64,000 nucleotides of DNA from Flavitalea plasmicola (GCF_030546645.1 NZ_JAUOTO010000002.1:620001-684000); one strand, 5' to 3'. Positions 33,172-42,525 are shown, numbered from the stretch's first letter. Numbers and translations: made by a program. Notes: generated from the sequence alone by a model not told the origin.

Positions 33172-34695
33172 AATTTCAGCGCGGCGATTGAGCCAGGCCC
33201 GGTTGGGATCTGTATTGTCCGCCACGGGATTGTCGCTGCCATAGGCTTTTGCCTTCATCAGGTCTGAAGGGATACCCCGGCTGTTCAAATAGTCCAGTAC
33301 CATTTTGGCCCTTCTCCTGGAAAGGAAATTGTTGTACGTTTCCGTCCCTACGTTGTCTGTGTACCCTTTGATCTCTATGGAAAGCTCGGGTCTGTGGCGC
33401 AGGTGCTGGATGACGTTGTCGATGGTGGAAAAGGCCTTGGAGTTGAGACCATATTCATTAAACTCGAAATAGACCACAAACCGCACTACCGGCATGCCAT
33501 CGATCGTGTCCACTTTATAGTCGTCCGCACCGAAGTCGTCTTCCAGGTTGAGCGAGGAGGAAAGGCTGTTCTTGCGCTTGCCGCCGGAACGCCTGCGTCC
33601 GCCCCCGGAGCCATCCGAGCCGTCCGCCCCATTGCGTCCTCTTCTGCCGTCGGCGCCGTCCTCGTCATCATCGTTGAGGCCGTGTGCCTTTTTGACGGAA
33701 TCCATGTTGATCGTGATGTAGTTATTGATCACGATGCTGCCATTTTTCGCGGAGGTATCCTTCTTTTTATCATCCTCTTTTCCAGGCCTGTTATAGGGGG
33801 AATTGTCTTCTTTTTCCTGCTGCTTTTGTTTCTTATTCTTTATAGGCAGATATATGCCAACTGCGTACATCGTCGTATTGGAGATGCTTTTGCTTACGGC
33901 ATACCCATAGGTGATCTGTCCCAGCACCATGATCTTTTTTGCATTGAACTTGGCTCCTACGCCGATGGGCGCGCTGACAAAAGAAGCCTCGTTGATGACG
34001 TCGTTGATGCCGATGGTAATATATGGCTGCAGCCGGTAGGAAGCGGCCAGCAGGTGATAATAGATGGATGCGTTCAGCAGGTTGTAGGTTTTGGATTTGG
34101 TCTGGCTGATCAGGACGTCGTCATTGGTGACATGTCCGAATGAAAGGCCGATGTCCGCGCTAACTGACAGGCGGCCTGTAATATTTTTGTAGGCAGAGGC
34201 GGCAAAAGACCCGTTGCCTCTTTTTTGAAAAGGCAGTGTATTGGCGTCGCTGAGATAGCCTTTCCTGTTCTTTTCCAGGAACCCAAAATCCTGGAATTGT
34301 CCTTTCAGGAGCGGGGAGATAAACCAGCGGGTGTCCAGCTGTCGCGGAGCCTCCATTGAGCTGGATTCGGGCGCAGGGAGGGAGCTGCCGGACTTAGCCG
34401 CAGTGTCCTGTGCCGGCTTGTCTGCTTCGAATGGCGTCCCCATGGCAGTCGATGTGGTATCTACCTGCGTTTGGCGGACGGTGTCTGCCGGCGTCCGCCC
34501 GGCGGTGTCTGTTGCAGGAGGGGTCTGCCTGACGGTGTCCGCCGGCGGCAGCTGCTTTACGGTGTCCGGGTATTGCCCGACAGTATCTGCGGCTTGCCTG
34601 ACTGTGTCCACACTTTGCCTGGTATTATCCTGCGCCCGCAAACTCCCGAGAGACAGCAGGATACCACCTGTTAAGCAAATAATTACCTTGTTCAT
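33154..34695 (-). CDS. OmpA-family outer-membrane protein with Thr/Pro-rich linker and barrel-like region
   Basis: 513 residues. Signal peptide (MNKVIICLTGGILLSLGSLR), then a low-complexity segment with about eight imperfect DTVRQ/DTVKQ-type repeats (residues about 25-90), a membrane-associated beta region (FAASAYKNITGRLSVSADIG, GVGAKFNAKKIMVLGQITYG), a Gly/Arg/Asp-rich stretch (GRRGRNGADGSDGSGGG), and a C-terminal OmpA domain (VYFEFNEYGLNSKAF, then IKGYTDNVGTETYNNFLSRR, with the Asp and Arg that bind diaminopimelate). It probably anchors an outer-membrane complex to peptidoglycan. It is the last gene of the adhesin / PorP-SprF operon, an association typical of type IX secretion partners. Confidence 0.9.
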   Translation of the reverse strand: MNKVIICLTGGILLSLGSLRAQDNTRQSVDTVRQAADTVGQYPDTVKQLPPADTVRQTPPATDTAGRTPADTVRQTQVDTTSTAMGTPFEADKPAQDTAAKSGSSLPAPESSSMEAPRQLDTRWFISPLLKGQFQDFGFLEKNRKGYLSDANTLPFQKRGNGSFAASAYKNITGRLSVSADIGLSFGHVTNDDVLISQTKSKTYNLLNASIYYHLLAASYRLQPYITIGINDVINEASFVSAPIGVGAKFNAKKIMVLGQITYGYAVSKSISNTTMYAVGIYLPIKNKKQKQQEKEDNSPYNRPGKEDDKKKDTSAKNGSIVINNYITINMDSVKKAHGLNDDDEDGADGRRGRNGADGSDGSGGGRRRSGGKRKNSLSSSLNLEDDFGADDYKVDTIDGMPVVRFVVYFEFNEYGLNSKAFSTIDNVIQHLRHRPELSIEIKGYTDNVGTETYNNFLSRRRAKMVLDYLNSRGIPSDLMKAKAYGSDNPVADNTDPNRAWLNRRAEIIVHEK

Positions 34696-34728
34696 GGGTT
34701 AGTATTTAAAACCTTGTACGTTTTTTAT

Positions 34729-35700
34729 CTAAAAATCTATTTTAAGCGCCAGCTCCAAGCCATTGCGGGTAATCCCTGCGGCGCTGATGGTCGATATATT
34801 GATGTCATATAGTACGCCTATCACCAGCTTCTGGTACCTCAGCTCCAGGTCAGGGACGAGGGCATCATCATAGCGATAGCCCAATCCCAGTCCAACGGCA
34901 GCGCCGCCGGTGACGCCGGGGATCGCCTTGGTGTAGGAAAAATTATAAAAGTGCCGATAGGCCGGTCCCTGCCAGTTCATGGACATATAAAAGGCCACTT
35001 CATCATCTGTTTTGGTGACATACCGATAGCCGCCCTGTACGCCGAAATTGGTCTTCAGGCGGGTGGAATCCGATTTTACTTTGTAGGAGTAAGGCTGGTT
35101 CACCTGCATGGCGGAGACGCCCAGGTACCATTTATCATACCGTGCGTTGCTGAATACGGAGACGCCTGCATTGAGATTGAAATGGCCATAGGACCAGCCG
35201 CTGGCCAGGCGGTCGCTGCTGGGTGCTCCTTCAATGGGACCGTAGTTGTCGTACTGGTCGCCAAAGGCGTTGGACACTCCATTAACATTGAAATTACTTT
35301 GGTAGTAAGCGCCCTGGAAGCCGGCCGCCATATAGGTTTCTTTCCGGCCGATGGGCACAGCATAGGAAAGTCCCAGCATTCCGAGGGTGTTATTTAAGAT
35401 CCCTGTATTCGACTTGTCGGAGGCGGCGCCTGCGCTCAGGCTGAGGTAGGAGGAATTGGCCTTGCTCCTGGCTTCTTTTGACATCAGGGGCATATCGAAA
35501 AGGGCGGCTACGCTGTTGTATGCGATCTGGCCGCCGTACTGGACATTGCGATAGTTGAGCTTGAGACTGTTTTGCTTATCGGTTTTAAGGGATTGGTTAT
35601 ACCAGATTGCCATATCCTGCACACGCGAGAAGTTGATCTCCTGCCCGCGGGCGATCCCTGCGAATAACAGGAGACACAGTATGATATAATTCTTCCTCAT
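34729..35700 (-). CDS. PorP/SprF-family type IX secretion outer-membrane protein
   Basis: 323 residues with a signal peptide (MRKNYIILCLLLFAGIARGQ). The mature protein starts with QEINFSRVQDMAIWYNQSLK and continues with the barrel motifs of the PorP/SprF family: LNYRNVQYGGQIAYNSVAAL, FNLNAGVSVFSNARYDKWYLG, LGLGYRYDDALVPDLELRYQ and a conserved end GLELALKIDF. SprF-type proteins are needed for secretion of the large adhesin encoded beside them, whose type B C-terminal signal they serve. Here the adhesin gene lies immediately upstream (52 bases) and an OmpA-type anchor downstream (33 bases). Dedicated role in exporting that adhesin is inference from this well-known gene pairing. Confidence 0.92.
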   Translation of the reverse strand: MRKNYIILCLLLFAGIARGQEINFSRVQDMAIWYNQSLKTDKQNSLKLNYRNVQYGGQIAYNSVAALFDMPLMSKEARSKANSSYLSLSAGAASDKSNTGILNNTLGMLGLSYAVPIGRKETYMAAGFQGAYYQSNFNVNGVSNAFGDQYDNYGPIEGAPSSDRLASGWSYGHFNLNAGVSVFSNARYDKWYLGVSAMQVNQPYSYKVKSDSTRLKTNFGVQGGYRYVTKTDDEVAFYMSMNWQGPAYRHFYNFSYTKAIPGVTGGAAVGLGLGYRYDDALVPDLELRYQKLVIGVLYDINISTISAAGITRNGLELALKIDF

Positions 35701-35752
35701 CTGGATATTGGATTTACTATTTTATATATATCGTTACAGCGCAGCCGGCGAA

Positions 35753-38494
35753 TTACTTCACCAGCGACGTCATACCTTTCGCTACGATCTTCTTCCCGTT
35801 GAGATCAACTCCTTCCGCGATCCACAAATACGTCTCTACGGGTTGCGGTACGCCTTTGAACCTGCCGTCCCATCCATTATTCGGGTCCTGTGTCGTAAAG
35901 ATGAGGTTACCCCAACGGTTGTAGACGTTGAAATAATGGAAGGCGGATATGCCCACCAGTATCGGCTTCAGCACGTCGTTGTTACCATCGCCATTGGGCG
36001 TGAATACCGGCGGCACATAGATATTGATGGCGGCGAACTTCACGCGTGCCGGGCTGCCGAATGTGATGGCCTGGTCGTTGACAGTAGCCGTTATCAGCGC
36101 AAAGCCGGGTTTGCCGCTGGTGAGCTCGATGGAGACGTCGCCATTGGCGTCAGTCGTCCATGGACCAGGCGTGATGATCTGGGCGGCGCCGGAGTCGACC
36201 TTGAAGGCGACGTCCCAGCCGGGTAATGGGTCACCGTGCTGATCCACTATGTGGGCTTTTACCACCGTGGTAGAGGTGCCGTCGGCCAGGGCTTCATATA
36301 CGATGACGATCAGCCGGGTGGCGGAATTGGTCACATCCGGGAAATTGGTGAATGTCACCTCCTTATAGCTGCCGTCTATCAGCGCCGTGGGGTTACCGTT
36401 GTAGTCGATCGTCGCATCGATCCATACGGTACCAGCCACTGTATTGGTGATCTTCATAATAGCATTGCCACTTGCGTCTGTTGTTACAGTCACTGACCCC
36501 ACCAGCGCGGCTGTGGCGGTGGAAGTGCCGCCTGCCCGTATGGAGAAGGTAACTACTGTGTTCGGAACTGGATTGCCCAGCGCATCGGTGATGTGGGCAT
36601 TCACGATGTCGGTAGCCACACCGTTGGCCGGGGCGAAATCTTTTGTAATGGTCAGCATGGTGCCGGTGCCGCTGGGTGCATTGGGTGCACTAGGTACAGC
36701 AACGCCTGAGACGAAAGTTACGGGGGCAGGGCTGCCAGTGGTGATGGCGACACCGTTGAATTTAGCGCCCAGTTTTACAGTGCCGACCTTGGTATTTTTG
36801 ATGGTCAGAATGACATCCCCGGTGGGACTCGTCGTCACTGTCTGGCTTCCTATCAATGAGAGCACCGCCGTAGCTTCCGGGCCGCCGGAAGGGATAATGA
36901 AAAAATCTATGGTCACCGATACGTTCTTCAGTGCGCCGCCAGCGGCATTCACCAGGTGGGCGTGAATTTGCGTAAAGTCGACCCCATCGGCTGTTGCGGT
37001 TGCCTTGTCCACTACCAACATGTTGGCCGGATTGGAAGGATCCGGGATGCTGGGATCTACGAATTTCACCGATGCCGGGCTGCCATTGGTAATGATGACG
37101 GTCGTGGTCACCCCCTTGTATGTGTACGTGACCTTTGCGCCTATCTGCACCGTGCCCGCCGTCGGATCCGTAATCGTCAATGGTAAATCTCCGTTGACAG
37201 GCGTCACGCCAGTGGCGCTGCCTATCAGCACCGCGGTAGCGTCGGCCGAGCCGCTGGGGATAATGAAAAAGCTTATATCTACGGGATAATTGATCAGGTT
37301 GCCAGCCTTGTCCACCAAATGGGCATGAACGTTGTTGGCGTCTACGCCGTCAGCCGCCGCGATGCCTTTATCCACGACCAGCATGGTCTGGGGGTTGGTG
37401 ACATCCGGCGGGCCCGCTATGAAATTGACAGTAACGTCAGTACCTCCGCCGCTACCTTTGATGAACACATCGACACCATTTATTTTTACCGTAGCGCCGA
37501 CCTTCACATTACCCACAGTGTTGCTGACCAGCTTTGCATCGATGGTACCGCCGGTGGATGAGCCCGATGACGGGCTGCTAAAGGTTGCGGTGCCGCTAAG
37601 TATACTAAAAGTCACCGGCACATTCAATAGATGGCCATACTGGTCAAGGATATGCGCCCTCACGATGTCTTCGGAAGCCCCATCCGCAGCCGCCGGATTT
37701 TGTATCACTTCAATATAACTCTGGGAAGGATCAGGTACGTCTGCGATGAATTGCACCGTCACCGTATTGCCGATGTAACCATCAGGCGTCTTGGCTTTTA
37801 TGACCACATCGCCCACTACCGTGCTTACCAGGGTGGCAGTCGCTTCTCCGGGATTGGCGCTGCCTTTAGCACCTGTAGTCAATGACGGACCGGCCACAAA
37901 GCTGGCTGTCCCCGATACGATCTCGAAATCCACCGGAGTGCTGTACGCGAGGTTCCCATAAATATCTATGAGATGCGCCATTACGATGTCCTGGTTCGTG
38001 CCGCTGGCTGTTTCGGGGCTATGCACCACGGTGAGATAGCTTTTTGCCAGATCGATCGGACCTGGAGCAGCAATAAAATGCACCTGGACGGTGGCGACGG
38101 TCACCCCGTTCCTTATTACCTCCACATCCACGGGACCGACGATCGTTCCCTTAAAGGATAGCACCGCGTTGCCATTAACGTCCGTTGTAATGACAGGAGT
38201 ATAGCCAAACTTACTGATATTAAAAGTGATATCCTCCGGGGGAGAAGGAATGGGTTCGATATGCACCGTTATGATATCGGGCATGTCATTGATGATGGAA
38301 TAATCCTTCGTGATCGTAATGGTCATATTGTCAGCCCCGGAATGAGGACCGACCGGCGTCGCCTCCCCGTTGACGGGGAGACCTGCTATAAAAGCAAGCC
38401 CGATGACCAGCGCTGAAAGTAATTTCCGGCGGCGGCCTGAGTTGCTGAATACATTCAAAAGGGTCAGTATAGTCGGTTTCATGGGGGCAGTCAT
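35753..38494 (-). CDS. Giant Ig-like repeat surface protein with T9SS type B (gliding-motility-type) C-terminal domain
   Basis: 913 residues from the ATG at 38494; the ATG at 38482 is an equal alternative and the frame opens at 38548. After a signal region (RRKLLSALVIGLAFIAGLP) come six full invasin-like (Big_1) Ig repeats of about 110-125 residues plus a shorter divergent first one. Repeats share openers such as TMLVVDKGIAAADGVDANNV and cores such as VHAHLVDKAGNL, and end in a VTFV or VKFV strand. The C-terminus, PPVFTPNGDGNNDVLKPI to VYNRWGNLIF and NGWDGRFKG, is the CHU_C/gliding-motility-associated type B sorting domain. Hence it is secreted by the type IX system and held at the surface. 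It probably mediates adhesion or motility; ligand unknown. Confidence 0.92.
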   Translation of the reverse strand: MTAPMKPTILTLLNVFSNSGRRRKLLSALVIGLAFIAGLPVNGEATPVGPHSGADNMTITITKDYSIINDMPDIITVHIEPIPSPPEDITFNISKFGYTPVITTDVNGNAVLSFKGTIVGPVDVEVIRNGVTVATVQVHFIAAPGPIDLAKSYLTVVHSPETASGTNQDIVMAHLIDIYGNLAYSTPVDFEIVSGTASFVAGPSLTTGAKGSANPGEATATLVSTVVGDVVIKAKTPDGYIGNTVTVQFIADVPDPSQSYIEVIQNPAAADGASEDIVRAHILDQYGHLLNVPVTFSILSGTATFSSPSSGSSTGGTIDAKLVSNTVGNVKVGATVKINGVDVFIKGSGGGTDVTVNFIAGPPDVTNPQTMLVVDKGIAAADGVDANNVHAHLVDKAGNLINYPVDISFFIIPSGSADATAVLIGSATGVTPVNGDLPLTITDPTAGTVQIGAKVTYTYKGVTTTVIITNGSPASVKFVDPSIPDPSNPANMLVVDKATATADGVDFTQIHAHLVNAAGGALKNVSVTIDFFIIPSGGPEATAVLSLIGSQTVTTSPTGDVILTIKNTKVGTVKLGAKFNGVAITTGSPAPVTFVSGVAVPSAPNAPSGTGTMLTITKDFAPANGVATDIVNAHITDALGNPVPNTVVTFSIRAGGTSTATAALVGSVTVTTDASGNAIMKITNTVAGTVWIDATIDYNGNPTALIDGSYKEVTFTNFPDVTNSATRLIVIVYEALADGTSTTVVKAHIVDQHGDPLPGWDVAFKVDSGAAQIITPGPWTTDANGDVSIELTSGKPGFALITATVNDQAITFGSPARVKFAAINIYVPPVFTPNGDGNNDVLKPILVGISAFHYFNVYNRWGNLIFTTQDPNNGWDGRFKGVPQPVETYLWIAEGVDLNGKKIVAKGMTSLVK

Positions 38495-38802
38495 ACGATA
38501 CGGTTTTAGTTCAGAATACCTGATAGCGGACGCTTTGCCGGAAGGCATGGCGAAGGATCAATCAGGAATTATTGTGTAAAAGGACGCGTCGCAGGTGCCC
38601 GGGGGGGAATAACAGGTTTTGGGGGTTGGGTCTCATAAAAATTGGTTTTTAACGATTGGATTTTCAAGTCAACTTAAAGAAAAATTTGCTAATATAAAAG
38701 GGATTAAGGGATATTTTATTGTATAAACCCTTAGATTAATTTAATCGTTATACGAATTTTCGTTAAACCAAATATATAAAACGAGAAGATTCAAGGCTTT
38801 AT
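38495..38802 (-). promoter_or_regulatory. Long AT-rich leader and candidate promoter of the adhesin operon
   Basis: A gene-free stretch of 308 bases. On the minus strand a TATATTTG box at 38776-38769 matches TAnnTTTG, with a TTG 15 bases upstream (a little short). If used, the adhesin mRNA would have a leader of about 265 bases, mostly A/T-rich at 38640-38780. No riboswitch-like fold was recognised. The GC-rich run GGTGCCCGGGGGGG near 38597-38610 has no evident role. Confidence 0.4.
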
Positions 38803-39390
38803 TCAGGCAAAGGAAAAGGTTTCCTGCCGGGGCTGCAGCACGCTGTTGAAAAGCTGCTCGTCCAGCAGGTCTTTTACGGAATTGATGATGAAATCGGGAG
38901 AATATCCGTAGTGTTCCAGGTCTTTTGCATTGGTAACTCCTGAAAGGGTAAGGATGGTCGTGAAGCCCATGGACCCTGCGCCCAGGATATCCGTCCCCAT
39001 CGTATCGCCGATCATGATGGTCTCATCGGTGGAAAGCCCCAATACTTTGCGGGCCATGCGCATCATGACAGGGCTGGGCTTAGCGCCGCCCATGATCATG
39101 TTGATGGCTTTGTCGACGGACTCCAGCATGATGGTCCTTCCTTCCCCGATGATGACATAATCGGGATGATCGTCGACGATGGAATAGCCGATGTTGTGCA
39201 GTTCCGTCAGCAGGCCGCCTTCACCGATGACATAGGCGGTGCCCTGTGCTTTTTTGGATGCCAGGTATCTTGCGGTGGCCATAGCGCAGGTGAAAATGTC
39301 TTCATCGTTGACATGGAAGCCCATTTTGCGAAGCTTGTAGCATACGTCTCGATTGGTCCGCTGGCTGTTGTTGGTTAGAAAGAGGAAGGG
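38803..39390 (-). pseudogene. HAD-IIA (NagD-like) sugar phosphatase, N-terminally truncated
   Basis: The open frame has an ATG only at 39324 (173 codons), but homologous coding sequence continues 22 codons further upstream to 39390, reading PFLFLTNNSQRTNRDVCYKL, which is HAD motif II (TNNS) and its following helix. There is no start codon in that part, and an in-frame TAA stands at 39417-39415. The first 40 or so residues, which carry the nucleophile motif DxDG, are absent, because the next gene ends at 39432. The cap domain (VIGEGGLLTELHNIGYSIVD) and motif IV (IGDTMGTDILGAG) are intact. Any product would lack the catalytic aspartate. The remaining frame is otherwise undamaged, suggesting a recent deletion. 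Confidence 0.85.
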
Positions 39391-39431
39391 ATAAAAACGT
39401 TGCGGCTGGTCTTGTTATTGTTCTTAATTTT

Positions 39432-39812
39432 TTATTTCTTCTTCCTCTTTGCAGCTTTTTTAGTGGAAATAAATCGAAGTGAGAAAAAAGATAAAGTAAG
39501 ATAGATAAGAGAGAGGACGATCATGTCGGGTCTGTCGGCGTCCAGTAAGGTGCCGCCACCGAGACGAAGGATAAATAATAAGATGTAACCCATCAGCACT
39601 GCTGTAAGCAAATTCGCGGGTGGCAGAAGGAGGAGCACCCCCCAGTTCCTGGAGCGGAATAGGATCCCTTGAAGTATAAAGTACAGGTAGCCGCTGATGA
39701 GCAGGAACTTCAGGTAATACCATCCATGTTTCCGGGGTGATATATAAAGGGTGTATAGCAGCACGAACAGGCAGTAAACGATCGTAAGGAGGTGACTTCG
39801 GGTGAGTTTCAT
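39432..39812 (-). CDS. Small hypothetical membrane protein (126 aa, four helices)
   Basis: 126 residues with four predicted membrane helices: about 8-25 (LLTIVYCLFVLLYTLYI), 31-52 (YLKFLLISGYLYFILQGILF), 57-83 (VLLLLPPANLLTAVLMGYIL) and 97-114 (IVLSLIYLTLSFFSL). A strongly basic tail ends it (KKAAKRKKK). No family recognised. It starts divergently from the nucleoid-protein gene, and its 3' end lies at the breakpoint of the truncated HAD gene, so a deletion may have brought the two together. Confidence 0.7.
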   Translation of the reverse strand: MKLTRSHLLTIVYCLFVLLYTLYISPRKHGWYYLKFLLISGYLYFILQGILFRSRNWGVLLLLPPANLLTAVLMGYILLFILRLGGGTLLDADRPDMIVLSLIYLTLSFFSLRFISTKKAAKRKKK

Positions 39813-39820
39813 TTTTAGTA

Positions 39821-39828
39821 TATATTTG
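39821..39828 (+). promoter_or_regulatory. Candidate -7 box of the nucleoid-associated protein gene
   Basis: TATATTTG matches TAnnTTTG and ends 11 bases before the ATG at 39840, so the transcript would be nearly leaderless. The -33 position has ACTTCG rather than a TTG. Confidence 0.5.
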
Positions 39829-39839
39829 CGATCTTTTAT

Positions 39840-40883
39840 ATGCTATTTACGGAAGCCGCATTAACCAGAATTGCCGTCCATTATACGGGAAACAAGCAGA
39901 ACGGCCAGGCCCTGCTGCTTTCGAAGCAGGAGCAGGAACTGGACAGCGACAGCCGTGTGCGGCTGTGCGAGGCGCTGCTTGCCCGGTTTAAAGACTGCCA
40001 TGAGCGCTATTCCTTTCACCATACTTCTTCGCTGGATTACCATGAGGTGTATAATTTTGTGAAGGCCGTATTCAATGAACCCGGAACATTCCAGGCCCAG
40101 TCCGAGCTTATGGCGGCCCATCTTTACGAGGTCTCGGTGCATCCAAAGATAAAGCCTGGCGAATTGTATATTGCTCACTTTACAGACATTCTCATCGGGG
40201 AACAGCCTGTCGAGGCCGTCGGGCTTTTCAAAGCGGAGACAAAATCGTTGTTTGCGGACATCGATCCCAGCGCGGAGCAGCTCCATTTTCAGGTGAAAGA
40301 AGGGGCCGAGCTTTCCCGGATCGACAAAGGTTGTCTTGTTCTCCGCCAGGAAGAGGAAAAGGGTTACGAGCTGGTGATCTTCGATTCCAACGGCAAAGGG
40401 GAAGAGGCGCAGTATTGGAAGGACAAATTTCTGGGGGTGTTGATCCAGCAGAACGAGTTCCTGCATACGCAGGGCTTTCTCACCATTACGAAGAATTTTG
40501 TCACGCAGCAGATGCCGGGTGAGTTTGAAGTATCCCGGACGGAGCAGATAGATCTGCTAAACCGTTCGATGGATTATTTCAAGACCCACGACCAGTTCAA
40601 TAAGGCGGAGTTCGAGACGGAAGTGCTGCACCATGAGAACATTATCCAGTCGTTCCGGCAATTCGACCAGCAGTACAGAGAATCCAATCCTATGGCCCCT
40701 TCGGATGAATTCTTCATTTCCCCCCAGGCTGTGAAGAAGCAGGCGCGTGTGTTCAAAAGCGTTATCAAGCTGGACAAGAACTTCCACATTTATGTGCATG
40801 GGGATCGCGAGCTCATCGAAAAAGGTTATGACGAGGCAGTGGGCAAGCATTATTACAAGATCTATTTCGACCGGGAGGCCTGA
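39840..40883 (+). CDS. Nucleoid-associated protein, NdpA/YejK family
   Basis: 347 residues, the usual length for the 37-kDa nucleoid-associated family. Diagnostic stretches: the N-terminal ALTRIAVHYTGNKQNGQALL, YIAHFTDILIGEQPVEAVGL in the core, and CLVLRQEEEKGYELVIFDSN. The C-terminal half is helical and charged. E. coli YejK associates with the nucleoid and interacts with topoisomerases; in Bacteroidota the family is widespread and its role is not established. Single gene with its own promoter box, followed after 27 bases by an unrelated SDR gene on the same strand. Confidence 0.9.
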   Translation: MLFTEAALTRIAVHYTGNKQNGQALLLSKQEQELDSDSRVRLCEALLARFKDCHERYSFHHTSSLDYHEVYNFVKAVFNEPGTFQAQSELMAAHLYEVSVHPKIKPGELYIAHFTDILIGEQPVEAVGLFKAETKSLFADIDPSAEQLHFQVKEGAELSRIDKGCLVLRQEEEKGYELVIFDSNGKGEEAQYWKDKFLGVLIQQNEFLHTQGFLTITKNFVTQQMPGEFEVSRTEQIDLLNRSMDYFKTHDQFNKAEFETEVLHHENIIQSFRQFDQQYRESNPMAPSDEFFISPQAVKKQARVFKSVIKLDKNFHIYVHGDRELIEKGYDEAVGKHYYKIYFDREA

Positions 40884-40910
40884 GTCGGCCGGATTGCTTA
40901 TCTTAGTAAC

Positions 40911-41651
40911 ATGCAAAATAAGACGGCCATCGTCACCGGGGCAGGACAGGGAATTGGCTATGAGATCTGCCGGCAGCTGATCGCCCGCGGGGTGAAGGTA
41001 CTGTTGAATGACAGCGATGAGACGCTCGTGCAGCAGGCGGCGGAACGGCTGGGGAATGATTGCATCCCCATGGCGGGCGATGCGGGGGATGTTGATTTTA
41101 TCAGGGGCATGGTGAAGGAGGCCGTAGCCATCAGCGGCAGGCTGGATATTGTGATCGCGAATGCAGGCATTACTTTGTTTGGAGATTTTCTAACGTATAC
41201 AGAGGCGTCATTCAACCGGGTGATGCAGGTGAACCTGGGAGGCAGCTTTTTCCTGGCGCAGGCGGCGGCCCTGCAAATGAAACGACAGGGTGAAGGCGGC
41301 AGCATTCTCTTCATGTCTTCGGTCACGGGACACCAGGCCCATAAGGACCTTGCGGCCTACGGCATGAGCAAGGCGGCGCTGGAGATGCTTGCGCGGCATC
41401 TCGTCATCGAACTTTCGCCCTATCGTATTACAGTAAACGCCGTTGCACCCGGCGCTACCATGACCGAAAGGACTGCCGGCGATGCGGGCTATGAGCGTAC
41501 CTGGTCATCCCTAACGCCGATGGGGCGTCCCGCCGGCGTAGCGGACATTGCGGAGGCCGCGTTGTTCCTTGTCTCATCACAGGCGCGCCATATCACCGGG
41601 CAGACGCTGATCGTGGATGGCGGGTGGACGGCAGTAAGCCCTAATCCTTAA
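40911..41651 (+). CDS. Short-chain dehydrogenase/reductase (SDR)
   Basis: 246 residues of the classical SDR family. The cofactor motif TGAGQGIG is at residues 9-16, the NAG motif in IANAG near 83-87, and the catalytic residues are S137, Y150 and K154 (YGMSK). The C-terminal APGATMTERT and GQTLIVDGGWTAV motifs are present. Such enzymes oxidise or reduce a hydroxyl or keto group with NAD(P)H; 3-oxoacyl-ACP reductases and sugar dehydrogenases are the nearest groups. No neighbour suggests a specific substrate. Confidence 0.93.
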   Translation: MQNKTAIVTGAGQGIGYEICRQLIARGVKVLLNDSDETLVQQAAERLGNDCIPMAGDAGDVDFIRGMVKEAVAISGRLDIVIANAGITLFGDFLTYTEASFNRVMQVNLGGSFFLAQAAALQMKRQGEGGSILFMSSVTGHQAHKDLAAYGMSKAALEMLARHLVIELSPYRITVNAVAPGATMTERTAGDAGYERTWSSLTPMGRPAGVADIAEAALFLVSSQARHITGQTLIVDGGWTAVSPNP

Positions 41652-41669
41652 CGCACGGGCCGTCGCACG

Positions 41670-42497
41670 CTACTTCTTCAGTGCGGCGTCATTTTCCTTT
41701 CGCAGAAAATCCTTCTGGTCCGCCGGGCCCGTCTCCCATTGGAGGATGGCCTCATCGGGCACCGTGTCGACGGGCACTTTCCAGGCAGTTGAATGTTCAT
41801 TGTAAGCTATATTGGATGCCGAGCAGTAGCAGGAGATCAGCGACCAGCGGGGATACTCCGAAAGGTTGGCCTCGCTGCGGTGAATGAGGTTGCTGTGAAA
41901 GAACAGCACGTCGCCGGGTTCCAATTCACAATATACCAGTTCCATCGTGCGAAGGGCATTTTCCACCATTGTCATGTCGGCGCCCACCTGTTCACCGGCA
42001 AATCCGTGGTTGACGCGGCCCATTTTGTGGCTGCCGCGAATTACCTGCAGACAGCCGTTTTCTTTATTGGCCGGGGTGAGGGCCAGCATGACGCTGATCA
42101 TCTGATCGGGGAACATGAACTGATCCTTGTACCAATACCCGTAATCCTGGTGCCATTCCCAGGCCCCTCCCACCCTGGGCTCTTTCTGCATGAGCTTGGA
42201 GTGAAAATGGCAAACGGGCGCATCACTGTCCATCAGCTGCCAGACAGTATCGATGATACGACGGCTTCGCGCAAAATAGCCAAAGACGTCGTCACCAGGC
42301 GTGAACCAGAGGGAAAGGCGGGTCTTCTTGCCTGTCTGGTCGTTCAGGTCCAGCGCATTATTCTTCATGGCATTGTCGGCAAGGGCCGCCGCGTACAGTT
42401 TGTCTATTTCCTCCGAAGAGCAAAGCCCTTTTATCACAACAAATCCATCCCGTTCATACAGGAGAGACTGTTCCGGCGCCAGCAATTGAAATGACAT
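41670..42497 (-). CDS. Phytanoyl-CoA dioxygenase family protein
   Basis: 275 residues. The Fe(II)/2-oxoglutarate site is visible as H116-x-D118 in EWHQDYGYW and a distal histidine at about 206 in SNLIHRSEAN, in a double-stranded beta-helix; the N-terminal YERDGFVVIKGLCSSEEID is characteristic. Such enzymes hydroxylate small molecules (phytanoyl-CoA, ectoine, antibiotics). It follows the Gfo/Idh/MocA-like gene by 28 bases on the same strand, a pairing often seen in sugar-acid or osmolyte catabolism, but the substrate is not known. Confidence 0.92.
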   Translation of the reverse strand: MSFQLLAPEQSLLYERDGFVVIKGLCSSEEIDKLYAAALADNAMKNNALDLNDQTGKKTRLSLWFTPGDDVFGYFARSRRIIDTVWQLMDSDAPVCHFHSKLMQKEPRVGGAWEWHQDYGYWYKDQFMFPDQMISVMLALTPANKENGCLQVIRGSHKMGRVNHGFAGEQVGADMTMVENALRTMELVYCELEPGDVLFFHSNLIHRSEANLSEYPRWSLISCYCSASNIAYNEHSTAWKVPVDTVPDEAILQWETGPADQKDFLRKENDAALKK

Positions 42498-42525
42498 AGC
42501 GATCGTTTTATCTGTTAAATGCTCC

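Noticed and set aside
39391..39431. A frameshift rather than deletion as the cause of the missing HAD N-terminus
   Set aside because: Only about 40 bases lie between the last homologous codon and the neighbouring gene's stop; no frame in that gap encodes the DxDG motif, so the sequence is absent, not shifted.
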